Shown here: positions 9,116 through 18,932 of the stretch, piece by piece
How the letters are laid out: the number at the start of each line of letters is the position of its first letter
How positions within the stretch are numbered: the first letter of the stretch is position 1
Source of the DNA: Paenibacillus sp. J23TS9
Lineage (GTDB): Bacteria > Bacillota > Bacilli > Paenibacillales > Paenibacillaceae
DNA length: 64,000 nt
Assembly (NCBI RefSeq): GCF_018403225.1
Contig: NZ_BOSG01000005.1
Coordinates: 124,001 to 188,000 of the forward strand
Direction: 5' to 3'
Notes under the pieces: model-generated
The model's database searches: none
The model's input: only the letters and a program-made list of their open reading frames with translations
Told to the model about the DNA's origin: nothing
Position numbers and translations under genes: made by a program

Positions 9116-9994
9116 ATGAAAAAGTCATTGGGCAGACGACTGTTTCTGGGCTGCAATCTCGTATTTCTTACGCTGATATCATGTTTGTGCCTCATGCCAA
9201 TTATTCATATATTAGCGGTTTCATTCAGCTCGGGTACTGCGGCATCGGCAGGGAAGGTGCTGCTGTGGCCGGTTGAATTTACGCCGGCGGCTTACCAGAA
9301 TGTGTTCGGCAAACCGGAATATTTGCGGGCGTTCTGGATTACAATCCAGCGGGTCATATTAGGTACTGCGATTAGCATGTTCCTGACCATTCTTACGGCC
9401 TATCCGCTTTCCAAAGATACCACCCAGTTCGGGATGCGTACCTTATACGCATGGATCTTTGTGTTCACCATCTTGTTCAACGGAGGACTGATCCCCTGGT
9501 ATATGACCATCAAGGCGGTCGGCCTCATTGATTCGATCTGGGCTTTGGTGCTTCCGGGCGCGGTTCAAGTATTCAATATCATCCTGCTGCTTAATTTCTA
9601 TCGCAATCTGCCGAAGGAATTGGAGGAGTCATCCAAAATCGACGGGGCGGGCCATTTCACGACGCTCTGGAGAATCTATGCACCGCTTTCTCTGCCTGCG
9701 CTTGCAACCACGGGGTTGTTCACCATTGTAGGGCACTGGAACAGCTGGTTTGACGGCATGATCCTGATGAATCATCCGGAAAGATATCCTCTCCAAACTT
9801 TTTTGCAGTCCATCATCATTAAAATGGATCTCCGTTTTCTGAAGTCACAGGACATTGAGCTGATGCAGAAGTTATCCGACCGGACGAGCAAAGCGGCTCA
9901 AATTTTTGTAGCGGCGTTTCCGATATTAGTCATTTATCCGATCCTGCAGAGGTTCTTCATTAAAGGAATTGTGATGGGGAGTGTCAAAGAATAA
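9116..9994 (+). CDS. ABC transporter permease, MalG/YtcP-like
   Basis: 292 residues, about six membrane segments. The EAA motif reads LEESSKIDGAGHFTTLWRIY, followed by PLSLPALAT. It starts 22 nt after the first permease with AAAGGAG upstream of the ATG, so the two are co-translated from one transcript. Together with the lipoprotein and the upstream permease it forms a carbohydrate importer; the following two-component genes probably control it. Confidence 0.92.
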   Translation: MKKSLGRRLFLGCNLVFLTLISCLCLMPIIHILAVSFSSGTAASAGKVLLWPVEFTPAAYQNVFGKPEYLRAFWITIQRVILGTAISMFLTILTAYPLSKDTTQFGMRTLYAWIFVFTILFNGGLIPWYMTIKAVGLIDSIWALVLPGAVQVFNIILLLNFYRNLPKELEESSKIDGAGHFTTLWRIYAPLSLPALATTGLFTIVGHWNSWFDGMILMNHPERYPLQTFLQSIIIKMDLRFLKSQDIELMQKLSDRTSKAAQIFVAAFPILVIYPILQRFFIKGIVMGSVKE

Positions 9995-10030
9995 TAGTTC
10001 CATGCCGATCAACTCATCCTGGGGGAACGA

Positions 10031-11767
10031 ATGATGAAGCTGTTATTCCGACTGAAAGACTCCTCAATTTTTTTGAAAATGATGGCTGTGTTCTTGAGCG
10101 TGCTACTCCCCCTCATGATGATTACATGGTTTATCAATGAGCGGGGAGCGAATAGCATCCAGACGGAAATATCACGCTCAACCTTAAATACAGCCAGCTT
10201 CTATCTCGATTCATTGGATAAGGAGGTTGAGCGCATAGCTCAGTATTTACCTACCTATGTGACAGACAGCGATTTGATGGAGCTGGCGGCGATCGGAACC
10301 GATATGACGTATTATGAGCGGGCGCAAAACATCACCCTGATTCAAAAGCGGCTTGATTTGATGAAAAACTCCAGCCCGTTCATTCGCGAGGCGAAAGCCT
10401 ATGTACCCAAAATTGAACGGACGCTGCTCAGTGTAAAATATGAGACAGTAATTAGCCAAGAGGAATACGCTGCGATGCAGCATAGCGGGCCGTATTATAA
10501 TGATCCGTTCATTTATTGGAATAATCGTCTGTTCCTCACGATGTCCTATCCCGCAAATACATTCAAGAATCCTTTGTTTGTCATTGGAGTCGAGCTCTCT
10601 ACGAACAAGATTAAGGAGGCGCTGCAGCAAATTACGGGATCGAATAGCGGTGAGAGCATGCTGCTGAATATGGAGCAGGGTTGGGTTATTCGCAGCAATG
10701 AGCAGCACTCTGAGCTGCAGGATTCACTCCAAGACTTCATTCGGAAGAAACAGCTTGCCGGAGCGAAACAAGGCTATGAAATGGTTCATTTCGGATCCAA
10801 ACGCTATCTCACCGTATTTAAGTACTCGGAGGTCTGGAAGTCGTATTCCATAACCTGTATTCCTGAGTCGGCCGTACTGGGCCCGATTCATACATACAGG
10901 CAATGGTTTTTATGGGCTTGCGCTCTTGCGGTTGTCATGGGAACGTTTTTTTCTTATTCTCTCATTAAGCTGATGTACCGACCATTAATGAGATTGATTC
11001 ATGGCTTTAAGCGCGTGCAGAAACTGGAGCTGATTCCGGTTTCGATTGACCGTAGACGTGATGAGTTCGGATATCTATATCAAGCCTTCAATGATACCGT
11101 TCATTCGCTCAAGACGCTGATTGAGCAGAACTATGAACAGCAGATACGTAACCAGCGTTCGGAGCTGAAGCGGCTGCAGTCGCAGATCAATCCACATTTT
11201 CTGTATAATTGCTTCTTCGTGTTGTGCCGGCTGATCAAGTCTGAAAATAAGGATAAGGCGTACCAATTCTGTCTTTATATCGGTGAATATTTCCAATTTA
11301 TTACCCGGGACGATGAGGATGTGATCCCGCTGGAGCTTGAGATAAAACATTCACGAACTTATCTCGATATGCAGACGATCTGCTATGGAGAGCGGATTCG
11401 AGTCCGCTTTGATATCATGATGCTGCCGCTGCAAGTTCCGAGGCTGGTGCTGCAGCCGATTATCGAAAATGCCTACAAGCATGGAATCGGCGCCATGACA
11501 GGACCGGGTGAGCTGTGGGTGCACAGTGAATTGAAGAAAGATCGGCTTACAATCTGCGTGGAGGATAACGGTAATCATTTGGATGATGGCAAACTGGAGC
11601 AATTGCGTGTGAGATTAACTTATTCGGCGAACCGCATCGAAGAGACAACGGGACTCATCAATGTGCATCGGCGGATTCAGCTTCACTACGGTGCAGAATT
11701 CGGGCTTGAAGTGTCGAGATCTTCGCTTGGCGGACTCAAAGTACTTATACATCTAGGCGTAGAATAA
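10031..11767 (+). CDS. Sensor histidine kinase, YesM family
   Basis: 578 residues: an N-terminal membrane helix, an extracellular sensor of about 250 residues, a second membrane helix near residue 300, a HAMP linker, then a His_kinase domain with SQINPHFLYN (His389) and an ATPase domain (VLQPIIENAYKHGIG, VEDNGNH, GLINVHRRIQLHYG). This is the standard layout of kinases that sense extracellular sugars next to importers in Paenibacillus. GGGGGAACG precedes the ATG. The partner regulator begins 13 nt downstream. Confidence 0.93.
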   Translation: MMKLLFRLKDSSIFLKMMAVFLSVLLPLMMITWFINERGANSIQTEISRSTLNTASFYLDSLDKEVERIAQYLPTYVTDSDLMELAAIGTDMTYYERAQNITLIQKRLDLMKNSSPFIREAKAYVPKIERTLLSVKYETVISQEEYAAMQHSGPYYNDPFIYWNNRLFLTMSYPANTFKNPLFVIGVELSTNKIKEALQQITGSNSGESMLLNMEQGWVIRSNEQHSELQDSLQDFIRKKQLAGAKQGYEMVHFGSKRYLTVFKYSEVWKSYSITCIPESAVLGPIHTYRQWFLWACALAVVMGTFFSYSLIKLMYRPLMRLIHGFKRVQKLELIPVSIDRRRDEFGYLYQAFNDTVHSLKTLIEQNYEQQIRNQRSELKRLQSQINPHFLYNCFFVLCRLIKSENKDKAYQFCLYIGEYFQFITRDDEDVIPLELEIKHSRTYLDMQTICYGERIRVRFDIMMLPLQVPRLVLQPIIENAYKHGIGAMTGPGELWVHSELKKDRLTICVEDNGNHLDDGKLEQLRVRLTYSANRIEETTGLINVHRRIQLHYGAEFGLEVSRSSLGGLKVLIHLGVE

Positions 11768-11780
11768 GGAGGAACCGGCT

Positions 11781-13448
11781 ATGCGCAGACTGCTTATCGT
11801 AGACGATCTGCCTATCATTGTAGACGGGCTGCTGGAACTGTTCCAGACGACTGAACATATGGACTTGGAAGTGTTGAAAGCGTATTCGGGAGAAGAGGCT
11901 CTCCATAGAATGCGCCAACATCAGGTTGACATTGTCATATCGGACATTAAGATGCCAGGACTTGAAGGCATCGAGCTGCTGCAAATCATTCAAAAGGAAT
12001 GGCCAACCTGTAAGGTCATCTTTCTTACCGGATATAATGACTTTCATTATATCCGGAGTGCGATGGCATATGGGGGCTTTGATTATATTTTGAAAGTGGA
12101 GAGCGACGATAAGATTATCCGTTCAGTCAAGCGGGCAATGGCAAAGCTTGATGAAGAAGGCGATCAGCTCAAGATGCTGGATCGGGTCAACGAAAGGATG
12201 CGTAAAGCACTTCCGCTGCTGCAGAAGGAATATGTATGGGATCTGCTCCAGGGTAAGCAGGAGTCAATAAAAGGTCTGGTGCATCAATTGAATGAACTGG
12301 CCATCCCTCTGCAGGCAGAACGGCAGATATTGTTGCTGTTAGGCAGGGTGGATACGTGGAAGGAATCGTTCACGCCGCTCGATAAAACACTGCTTCTATA
12401 CGGAGTTCAGAACATTGTGGAGGAATATGCGGGGCTTGGCATGCAGTGTTACTCCTGTGTATATGACAGTTCACGCATTGTATGGCTGCTGCAGCCCCAT
12501 GAGACAGGAATTAAAGAAGCAGCAGCATGGAAGACCGGGTATTCCCATATCAGTGCTATGCTGGAGAACATTCAACAGACATGCCAGCGGCTGCTGCGCG
12601 TGTCTGTCTCCTTTGCCCTCAGCAGCGAGCCGACGGATTGGGGCATGATCTCTCAGCGATTCCATATGCTGAAGTATTGTTTCGTTTACGGTCTTGGCCT
12701 CTCTCCCGGTGTCATTGTAACGGACTCGGATCTGGTGAAGCTGCAGGAAAACGGGGAAGAGGCGAACGATTATTGCCATCATACCCGCCTGCAGCTGCTT
12801 CAGCAATGTTTGGAGAACAATCACCGCGAGGAGTTCAATAAGCTGTATCTTCATCTCACCGCCGTATGGACTGGGGACTCTCATGCATATGGACGTAAGA
12901 TGGAGCTGTACCATTCAATGGCATCCATCTTCCTGTCATGTATGGATCAGAATGAACCGTTCCGGCAAGCTGTGTACGAGAGGTTGGACATAGCCCTGCT
13001 GTACCAAAAGGATGAAGCGGCTTCGTGGCCGGATGTGAAACAATTTTTCTGGAATATGGCGGACTGCTATTTCACGCGGCAGGCAGCCCTGGGCGGGCAA
13101 GTAACTACGAATCTCGTCAAGAAGGTGCACCGTTTTATCGAGGAGCATCTGGCCCAGGATATTTCGCTAGTCACCATTGCGGATCATGTCGGGCTTAATC
13201 CATCCTACTTTTCGCGCTTGTATAAGCAGCTGACCGGGACTGGCTTGTCTGACTACATCAACGAATACCGGAACCTGAAGGCGAAGGAATGGCTGCTGAA
13301 CACCCCGATGAAAGTCAATGAGATCGCTGCGGCTCTCGGGTACAACTCGGCCCTGGCTTTTATCCGCTTTTTTAAAAAGCAAAATCAGGAGACTCCGCAA
13401 GAATACCGTCTTCAGCGTCAGGTGGGGGAAGTCAAGAAGAGTATATAA
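11781..13448 (+). CDS. Response regulator with AraC-type DNA-binding domain (YesN-like)
   Basis: 555 residues. The receiver domain has the acidic pair near the start (VDDLP), the phosphorylation site Asp55 in ISDIKMPG, and the conserved Thr and Lys (FLTGY, ILKVE). A long middle region of about 300 residues has no recognised motif. The last ~100 residues are an AraC double helix-turn-helix (IADHVGLNPSYFSRLYKQLTG, VNEIAAALGYNSALAFIRFF). AAGGAGG precedes the ATG. It is paired with the preceding kinase and likely activates the importer operon. Confidence 0.94.
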   Translation: MRRLLIVDDLPIIVDGLLELFQTTEHMDLEVLKAYSGEEALHRMRQHQVDIVISDIKMPGLEGIELLQIIQKEWPTCKVIFLTGYNDFHYIRSAMAYGGFDYILKVESDDKIIRSVKRAMAKLDEEGDQLKMLDRVNERMRKALPLLQKEYVWDLLQGKQESIKGLVHQLNELAIPLQAERQILLLLGRVDTWKESFTPLDKTLLLYGVQNIVEEYAGLGMQCYSCVYDSSRIVWLLQPHETGIKEAAAWKTGYSHISAMLENIQQTCQRLLRVSVSFALSSEPTDWGMISQRFHMLKYCFVYGLGLSPGVIVTDSDLVKLQENGEEANDYCHHTRLQLLQQCLENNHREEFNKLYLHLTAVWTGDSHAYGRKMELYHSMASIFLSCMDQNEPFRQAVYERLDIALLYQKDEAASWPDVKQFFWNMADCYFTRQAALGGQVTTNLVKKVHRFIEEHLAQDISLVTIADHVGLNPSYFSRLYKQLTGTGLSDYINEYRNLKAKEWLLNTPMKVNEIAAALGYNSALAFIRFFKKQNQETPQEYRLQRQVGEVKKSI

Positions 13449-13531
13449 ATGTATGGAAAAGTCTCTTTCGACCCTACGGCAGGTGACGTACAATCAGGGC
13501 ACAGTAACCAACATGACGAGGAGGAACCCCT

Positions 13532-14800
13532 GTGAAGACAGTAACTGCCGTACTTCTTGGAGCAGGCAGCAGAGGACGATACATCTATGGTCCATATGCA
13601 GAGAAGCATCCGGAGGAATTGAAGATTGTAGCGGTCGCGGAACCGAATGAGGAGCGTAGGCAGCGTATGGCCGCAATCCACGATATCGCACCGGAATATG
13701 TATATACCTCATGGGAGCAGGCTTTCGAGAAAGGCCGGATCGCGGATGTCATGATTATTAGTACGCTGGACCGGCTGCACTTTGAGCCCGCGATGAAGGC
13801 GCTTGAACTTGGTTATCATATCCTGCTGGAGAAGCCGATGTCGCCCCTGGCGGAGGAGTGTATCCGCATCGAGCAGGCTGCTCTCACTCATCAGCGTGTA
13901 CTTACGGTCAGCCATGTGCTTCGGTATTCGCCATTCTGGTCCGGCATCAAGCGCTGCATCGAGGCGGGAGAAGTCGGAACCATCGCCACGATCCAGCATT
14001 CGGAGTATGTTGGATACCGACACATGACACATAGCTATGTGCGCGGCAACTGGCGGAACTCAGCCGAGACGAGCCCCATGGTTCTCGCCAAATCATGCCA
14101 TGATCTGGACATCATCTCATGGCTGATGGATAAGCCGTGTACTCATGTCAGCTCCTTCGGATCGCTGTTGCATTATCGGGAGGAGCATGCGCCGGAAGGA
14201 TCTACCGCGCGCTGCACCGACGGCTGCCAGGTTGAACAAAGCTGTCCCTTCTCAGCACTTAAGCTGTATAACCAGCCGCCTGAACACCCATGGGCTCGCT
14301 ATATTACGCATGATCTGACCCAAGAGGGCATCATGACGGCCTTAAAGGAAGGACCGTTTGGCCGCTGCGTTTACCGCTGCGATAACAATGTTGTTGATCA
14401 CCAGATCGTCAATATGGAGTTCGCGGGTGGTGCCAATGCTACCTTCACTTTGTCCTCCTTTACCGAACATGAGGTCCGGAGAGTGCGTATTATGGGTACG
14501 AAAGGTGAGATTTATGGTGATATGGAGGAAGGAACATACACGTTGAATCGTTTCGAGACCGGCGAGCAGGTAGAATTTCATTGCGGAGTTGCCGGAGACG
14601 GCCACGGCGGCGGTGACGATCGGATGGTTGCTGAGTTCCTGCAAAATGTGCGCGAGAATGAAAATGATACCGTATCGGCATTAACCTCAGCAACGGCTTC
14701 CTTGCAGAGCCATTTAATCGCTTTTGCCGCTGAAGAATCGCGTTTTCTGGGAGGAATGACCGTCAAGCTGAGTGATATGGTGCAGCGGGTTACGGTTTAA
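13532..14800 (+). CDS. Gfo/Idh/MocA family oxidoreductase
   Basis: 422 residues, GTG start set by AGGAGGA. The N-terminal Rossmann fold has GAGSRG at residues 9-14 and the EKP motif (LLEKPMSP) near residue 100. The C-terminal part has the long insert with CTDGCQVEQSC and FGRCVYRCDNN cysteines seen in a larger subgroup of the family. Such enzymes oxidise or reduce sugars and cyclitols with NAD(P). Position after the importer and two-component genes suggests it processes an imported sugar; the exact substrate is not readable. Confidence 0.9.
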   Translation: MKTVTAVLLGAGSRGRYIYGPYAEKHPEELKIVAVAEPNEERRQRMAAIHDIAPEYVYTSWEQAFEKGRIADVMIISTLDRLHFEPAMKALELGYHILLEKPMSPLAEECIRIEQAALTHQRVLTVSHVLRYSPFWSGIKRCIEAGEVGTIATIQHSEYVGYRHMTHSYVRGNWRNSAETSPMVLAKSCHDLDIISWLMDKPCTHVSSFGSLLHYREEHAPEGSTARCTDGCQVEQSCPFSALKLYNQPPEHPWARYITHDLTQEGIMTALKEGPFGRCVYRCDNNVVDHQIVNMEFAGGANATFTLSSFTEHEVRRVRIMGTKGEIYGDMEEGTYTLNRFETGEQVEFHCGVAGDGHGGGDDRMVAEFLQNVRENENDTVSALTSATASLQSHLIAFAAEESRFLGGMTVKLSDMVQRVTV

Positions 14801-14824
14801 TAATCCTGAATGCAATCATATGAA

Positions 14825-14862
14825 GAGCCGCTTCGTTGACTTCCGTCATAGAGCGGCTTTTT
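14825..14862 (+). terminator. Intrinsic terminator after the oxidoreductase gene
   Basis: AGCCGCT pairs with AGCGGCT across a long loop, followed by TTTTT. The rest of 14801-15042 is non-coding upstream sequence of the hybrid kinase. Confidence 0.75.
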
Positions 14863-15042
14863 CATATATAATGGAAGTGGGGACGAGCCGCCTGCTGGAC
14901 CCTGGAGTGAGCTTTCTCTTATAATAAGAAAAAATGGTTTTAAAACCCTGCATCTAGGTTAATCTGCTATTGAGCCAATTCAATTTAACCTGTTCGAAGG
15001 GCTCAACATGCTTGTCTTTTGTGATAGAAGGGAGGACCAGCA

Positions 15043-18000
15043 GTGGAAAACTCGCGTAATGACAACTTCATTCAACAGCTATACAAGCATGCGTCGATTC
15101 CGCTGGCTGCAGTTGCCGTCGATACCGGGCAATGGATTGCTGTCAGCAGCGTCTATGCCGCTATGCTTGGTTATACGGAAATGGAGCTTTTGTCCATGAC
15201 CGAAGCGGAAATCACACATCCGTATGATAGGCTGAATACAGCCCCCGCATGTCTTGCGGAGCTGCTTCATCATTCTTCAACGGATCAAACGATTGTGGAG
15301 AAACGTTATATACATAAAAACGGATATGAGGTTCGGGTTAGACTGCAGGTTTCTCTGGCAAAGAACGGGGAAATCGGAGATGATGTTTATCTAGTACAGG
15401 AAGCAGCTATTCTATCGGGTACCAAAATCGAAGAAGAGCCTATGGAGATCGATCCTAATATGCAGATTCTGTTTGAGAAGAATGCGGATATTCTCTTTTC
15501 TTCCAGCAGGTCGGATGGCATTCTTGAAGAGGTCTCCCCTTCCATGAAACGGATTCTTGGCTATGAGGCTCAAGAAATGATAGGTCATCACCGGGCTGAG
15601 TTTTACCACCCGGATGATGCGGCCGACATGCTGAGCGGAAACGCTCTTTATTCCGTTGACAGCGTATTTACCCGGAGGGTCAGACATAAGGACGGACATT
15701 ATTTGTGGATTGAGACGGCATTTCAGATTATTCAGGACCAAGATGGCGGTATCAAGCGGATTCTGACCATTGGCCGCAATGTGAATGACCGGGTCGAAAT
15801 GGCGCAGAAGCTGAAACAGAGTGAGCAGAAATACAAGCTCATTATGGATTATTCACTTGACTTTATTTCCCGCCACAAGGTAGATGACGAGCTGACTTTT
15901 ATTTATGTCTCGCCTGTTTGCAGAACCATGATGGGCTACGAACCGGAAGAGATGGAAGGAACTTCGAGCCGCAGCTATATTCATCCTGACGATGTGAAGA
16001 GGGTAAGGCATCACCTGATCTCCGCTCTGGATGAAGATTCCCCGGATTCTTTTACATTCCGTTTCCTCCGCAAGGATGGCACTTATATATGGTTCGAAAC
16101 CAACAGCCGCTTCACCTACAATGTGAACGGGGAAGTGGAAGAGGTGATATCCATTTCCCGCGATATTACAGAGCGCAAACAGGTTGATCTTCAGCTGAAA
16201 GAGTATAAATCGCTGTTTGAATACAATCCGGCGGGAGTCACCTCGCTTGATTTGGAAGGCAATCTGCTGACTGCCAATCGGGGGCAGGAGATTCTATGCG
16301 GCTATTCAGAGCATGAAATGGTACATAATCACTTTACTCCATTGATAGATCCGGTCGATGTGGACAAGACGGCTTATCATTTTAGCCTTGCGGCCAAGGG
16401 GGAGCCGCAGACCTATGAGATTGGCCTGCGGCATCGGGACGGTCACCGGATTGAAGTCAGCGTCATTAACGTACCGATTATTTTGCATGGCAAGGTTGTT
16501 GGCGTCTTTGGCATTACGAGCGATATCACGGCGAGCAAGCAGTATTTGGAACAAATCGAGAAGCTGAGCTATGAGCATGCGCTCATTTTGAACTCAGTAT
16601 CTGAGGGCATCTTTGGGGTCGATCTGGAGGGCAGGGCAGGTTTTATGAATCCTGCTGGAGCCAGAATGCTTGGATTTAATGCGGGAGAATGGATTGGACA
16701 ATCATTTTTGGGAATGCTGCAGCAGACGCGTGCGGATGGTAGCCATTATCTTCCAGGTGAATCTCCTGTTATGAGTGCAGTCCGGGAAGGGATTGCCCTG
16801 TACAAGGAGGAGTCGGTATTCTGGCGGAAGGATGGTTCCAGCTTTCTGGCATCCTACCGCGTAACTCCGTTGTTTGACAAGGGAGAGCGGATGGGCGCAG
16901 TCATTGTCTTCAACGATATTACGAATGAGAAGCAAATTCTCCGCGCGAAGGAATCGGCTGAACAAGCGGATAAGGCGAAGTCTGAATTCATGGCGATTAT
17001 GAGCCATGAGCTGAGAACGCCAATGAACGGAATTATGGGGATGATCGAGCTGCTTGCGGATTCTCCGCTGGATGAGGAGCAGCAAAGCTACACCGATATC
17101 ATTCGCGAGAGCAGTGATGCGCTGCTGCAAATCTTGAATGAAATCCTCGACTTCAGCAAGATTGAAGCAGGAAAGATGGTGCTAAGCGACGATCCGATTC
17201 AAATTCATTCGATCCTCGGTGGCGTGGTCGAGTTGTTTTCTGCCAAGGCGTCCGAGAAAGATTTGGAGCTGTGCACCCATATCTCGCCGGACATACCGGA
17301 TATGATCCGTGGTGATGAAGGACGTCTGCGGCAGGTATTGATTAATTTGGTTGGCAATGCGATTAAGTTTACCGATACCGGAAGAGTTTCCGTCTCTGTT
17401 CATCTGGCAATGGATTCGCCGGAGGACGAAATGACTCTGGAATTTTTCGTTAAGGATACGGGGATCGGAATACCCACAGATAAGCTTGATCAGCTGTTCC
17501 AGTCTTTTTCACAGCTGCATCCGGCTATTAACCGAAAATATGGAGGAACAGGTTTAGGCCTTTCCATATGCAAGAAGCTGGTCGAGCTCATGGGCGGATC
17601 AATCGGAGTTATCCAGGAAGAAGAGGAAGAGGGGACCACGTTTTATTTCACCTTAAAAACCGAAGCCTGGACTTCCAGTGATGATGTCACGGATCAATGT
17701 GAGGAATCGAATCCTATTATTGAAGAAGAAATCAGGATGATTTCAAGCGTGCCGGAAAGTGAAGCGATGCCTATAAGCCGGCTTGAGCTGCCCGAAACAA
17801 CCCTGCCGCGTTTTGGTCTACTGAATATTCTGGTGGCTGATGATCATCCGGTTAACCGTCAGCTGCTTACGGCTATCCTGAATAAAATGGGATACGATCC
17901 AGACCTGGCTGTTAATGGAGCCGAGGCGGTTCGAGCGGCTGTGGAGGGGAATTACGACTTGATTTTTATGGATGTGCAGATGCCGGTCATCGATGGAATC

Positions 18001-18198
18001 GAGGCTGTGCAGTCCATTCGCCGCCAGCTTCCGCAGGAGGGACTGCCCATTATCATTGCAGTCACCGCTTTTGCCGGCGCGGATAACCATAAAATGTGCC
18101 TGGAAGCAGGAATGCATGATTTCTTAAGTAAGCCTGTTTTGATGTCCGATATGGAACGGGTACTGGAAAAATGGAGCAGGCACATCAGTTTGCGGTAA
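15043..18198 (+). CDS. Hybrid sensor histidine kinase/response regulator with about five PAS domains
   Basis: 1051 residues, GTG start after GGGAGGA. No membrane segment is evident, so it is probably cytoplasmic. Five consecutive PAS-like segments occupy roughly residues 10-640; several end in the PAC pattern (RNV or RDITERK). The kinase core follows: HisKA with MSHELRTPMNG (His655), N box (RQVLINLVGNAIKFT), G1 (VKDTGIGI) and G2 (YGGTGLGLSIC). A C-terminal receiver has Asp933/Asp934 and phospho-acceptor Asp977 (FMDVQMP). It is a multi-input phosphorelay protein; no output partner is encoded next to it. Confidence 0.92.
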   Translation: MENSRNDNFIQQLYKHASIPLAAVAVDTGQWIAVSSVYAAMLGYTEMELLSMTEAEITHPYDRLNTAPACLAELLHHSSTDQTIVEKRYIHKNGYEVRVRLQVSLAKNGEIGDDVYLVQEAAILSGTKIEEEPMEIDPNMQILFEKNADILFSSSRSDGILEEVSPSMKRILGYEAQEMIGHHRAEFYHPDDAADMLSGNALYSVDSVFTRRVRHKDGHYLWIETAFQIIQDQDGGIKRILTIGRNVNDRVEMAQKLKQSEQKYKLIMDYSLDFISRHKVDDELTFIYVSPVCRTMMGYEPEEMEGTSSRSYIHPDDVKRVRHHLISALDEDSPDSFTFRFLRKDGTYIWFETNSRFTYNVNGEVEEVISISRDITERKQVDLQLKEYKSLFEYNPAGVTSLDLEGNLLTANRGQEILCGYSEHEMVHNHFTPLIDPVDVDKTAYHFSLAAKGEPQTYEIGLRHRDGHRIEVSVINVPIILHGKVVGVFGITSDITASKQYLEQIEKLSYEHALILNSVSEGIFGVDLEGRAGFMNPAGARMLGFNAGEWIGQSFLGMLQQTRADGSHYLPGESPVMSAVREGIALYKEESVFWRKDGSSFLASYRVTPLFDKGERMGAVIVFNDITNEKQILRAKESAEQADKAKSEFMAIMSHELRTPMNGIMGMIELLADSPLDEEQQSYTDIIRESSDALLQILNEILDFSKIEAGKMVLSDDPIQIHSILGGVVELFSAKASEKDLELCTHISPDIPDMIRGDEGRLRQVLINLVGNAIKFTDTGRVSVSVHLAMDSPEDEMTLEFFVKDTGIGIPTDKLDQLFQSFSQLHPAINRKYGGTGLGLSICKKLVELMGGSIGVIQEEEEEGTTFYFTLKTEAWTSSDDVTDQCEESNPIIEEEIRMISSVPESEAMPISRLELPETTLPRFGLLNILVADDHPVNRQLLTAILNKMGYDPDLAVNGAEAVRAAVEGNYDLIFMDVQMPVIDGIEAVQSIRRQLPQEGLPIIIAVTAFAGADNHKMCLEAGMHDFLSKPVLMSDMERVLEKWSRHISLR

Positions 18199-18300
18199 TT
18201 CCTTTGCAAATTTAAGGTGTCTTGAAGGTTATTTTCATCTAATTTTAAGATAGGGCACTTATAATAAAGCCATACCCCTTTTATAATATATTGATTGATG

Positions 18301-18333
18301 CCCTGGAGCCCGATGCTCCGGGGTCTGTTTTTG
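18301..18333 (+). terminator. Intrinsic terminator of the hybrid kinase gene
   Basis: CCCTGGAGC pairs with GCTCCGGGG around CCGAT, followed by tctgttttt. Confidence 0.8.
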
Positions 18334-18351
18334 TTTATAGGAGTATACGGA

Positions 18352-18386
18352 AAAAGGCAGATTCCAAATTGGAACCTGCCTTTTCT
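18352..18386. terminator. Bidirectional terminator, mainly for the minus-strand formate dehydrogenase operon
   Basis: AAAAGGCAG and TTCC pair with GGAA and CTGCCTTTT around aaatt; A and T runs flank both sides. It closes the DUF1641 gene transcript. Confidence 0.8.
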
Positions 18387-18439
18387 TCATTCGTTTATTC
18401 AGACATAAGGGGATGTATATTAAGGAGAGATGTCAAAAC

Positions 18440-18913
18440 CTACTCGCCCAGCCCTTTACCCATCCCTTTCAGGAAACGCAGGCCAAAGCCGATTGCACGG
18501 TTCACATCAGGATCCTTCAGGGCACTCATAAGTGAAAAGACCGTTAGCTTTTTGTCCTGAGGCTCATTTGCTTCCTCAAGGCCTTTCGCCACACTGCCCA
18601 GCAGCTTAGAAGTTTGTTCCGGGTCAATAGCGGATAGGGCTCCCGCCGCAGCAAGACCATTATTGATCATGTTCGTCATTTCAGGGCGCTTTACCTGATT
18701 GAGGGCAATTTCAGCAACCTTGGCTTTTGCCTTCAGCAGCGATTCGGCTGCTTCCAGGACGCCGCTGCCGTACAGCTCGCTCAGGACAGCAATTGCCTTT
18801 TCGATCGCCTGTTCATGCTCGGCTACAGAATCCTTCAGCTGATCCAGTGACTGCTGCTTTACTTCTTCCTCGCTTAGTACGCGTTTTTTTATAAAAGAAA
18901 TGGGTTGCGCCAT
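18440..18913 (-). CDS. DUF1641 domain protein (YrhD/YjgD-like), formate dehydrogenase partner
   Basis: 157 residues, soluble, rich in Ala, Leu and Lys. The central block (NNGLAAAGALSAIDPEQTSKLLGSV) and the end (DPDVNRAIGFGLRFLKGMGK) match the DUF1641 proteins that sit next to cytoplasmic formate dehydrogenases in Bacillus. It starts 19 nt after the dehydrogenase stop with AAGGAAAGGTGG upstream, so the two are co-expressed. Its biochemical role is unknown; a link to electron transfer from the dehydrogenase is only inferred from this conserved pairing. Confidence 0.88.
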   Translation of the reverse strand: MAQPISFIKKRVLSEEEVKQQSLDQLKDSVAEHEQAIEKAIAVLSELYGSGVLEAAESLLKAKAKVAEIALNQVKRPEMTNMINNGLAAAGALSAIDPEQTSKLLGSVAKGLEEANEPQDKKLTVFSLMSALKDPDVNRAIGFGLRFLKGMGKGLGE

Positions 18914-18932
18914 TTTTCATACCACCTTTCCT

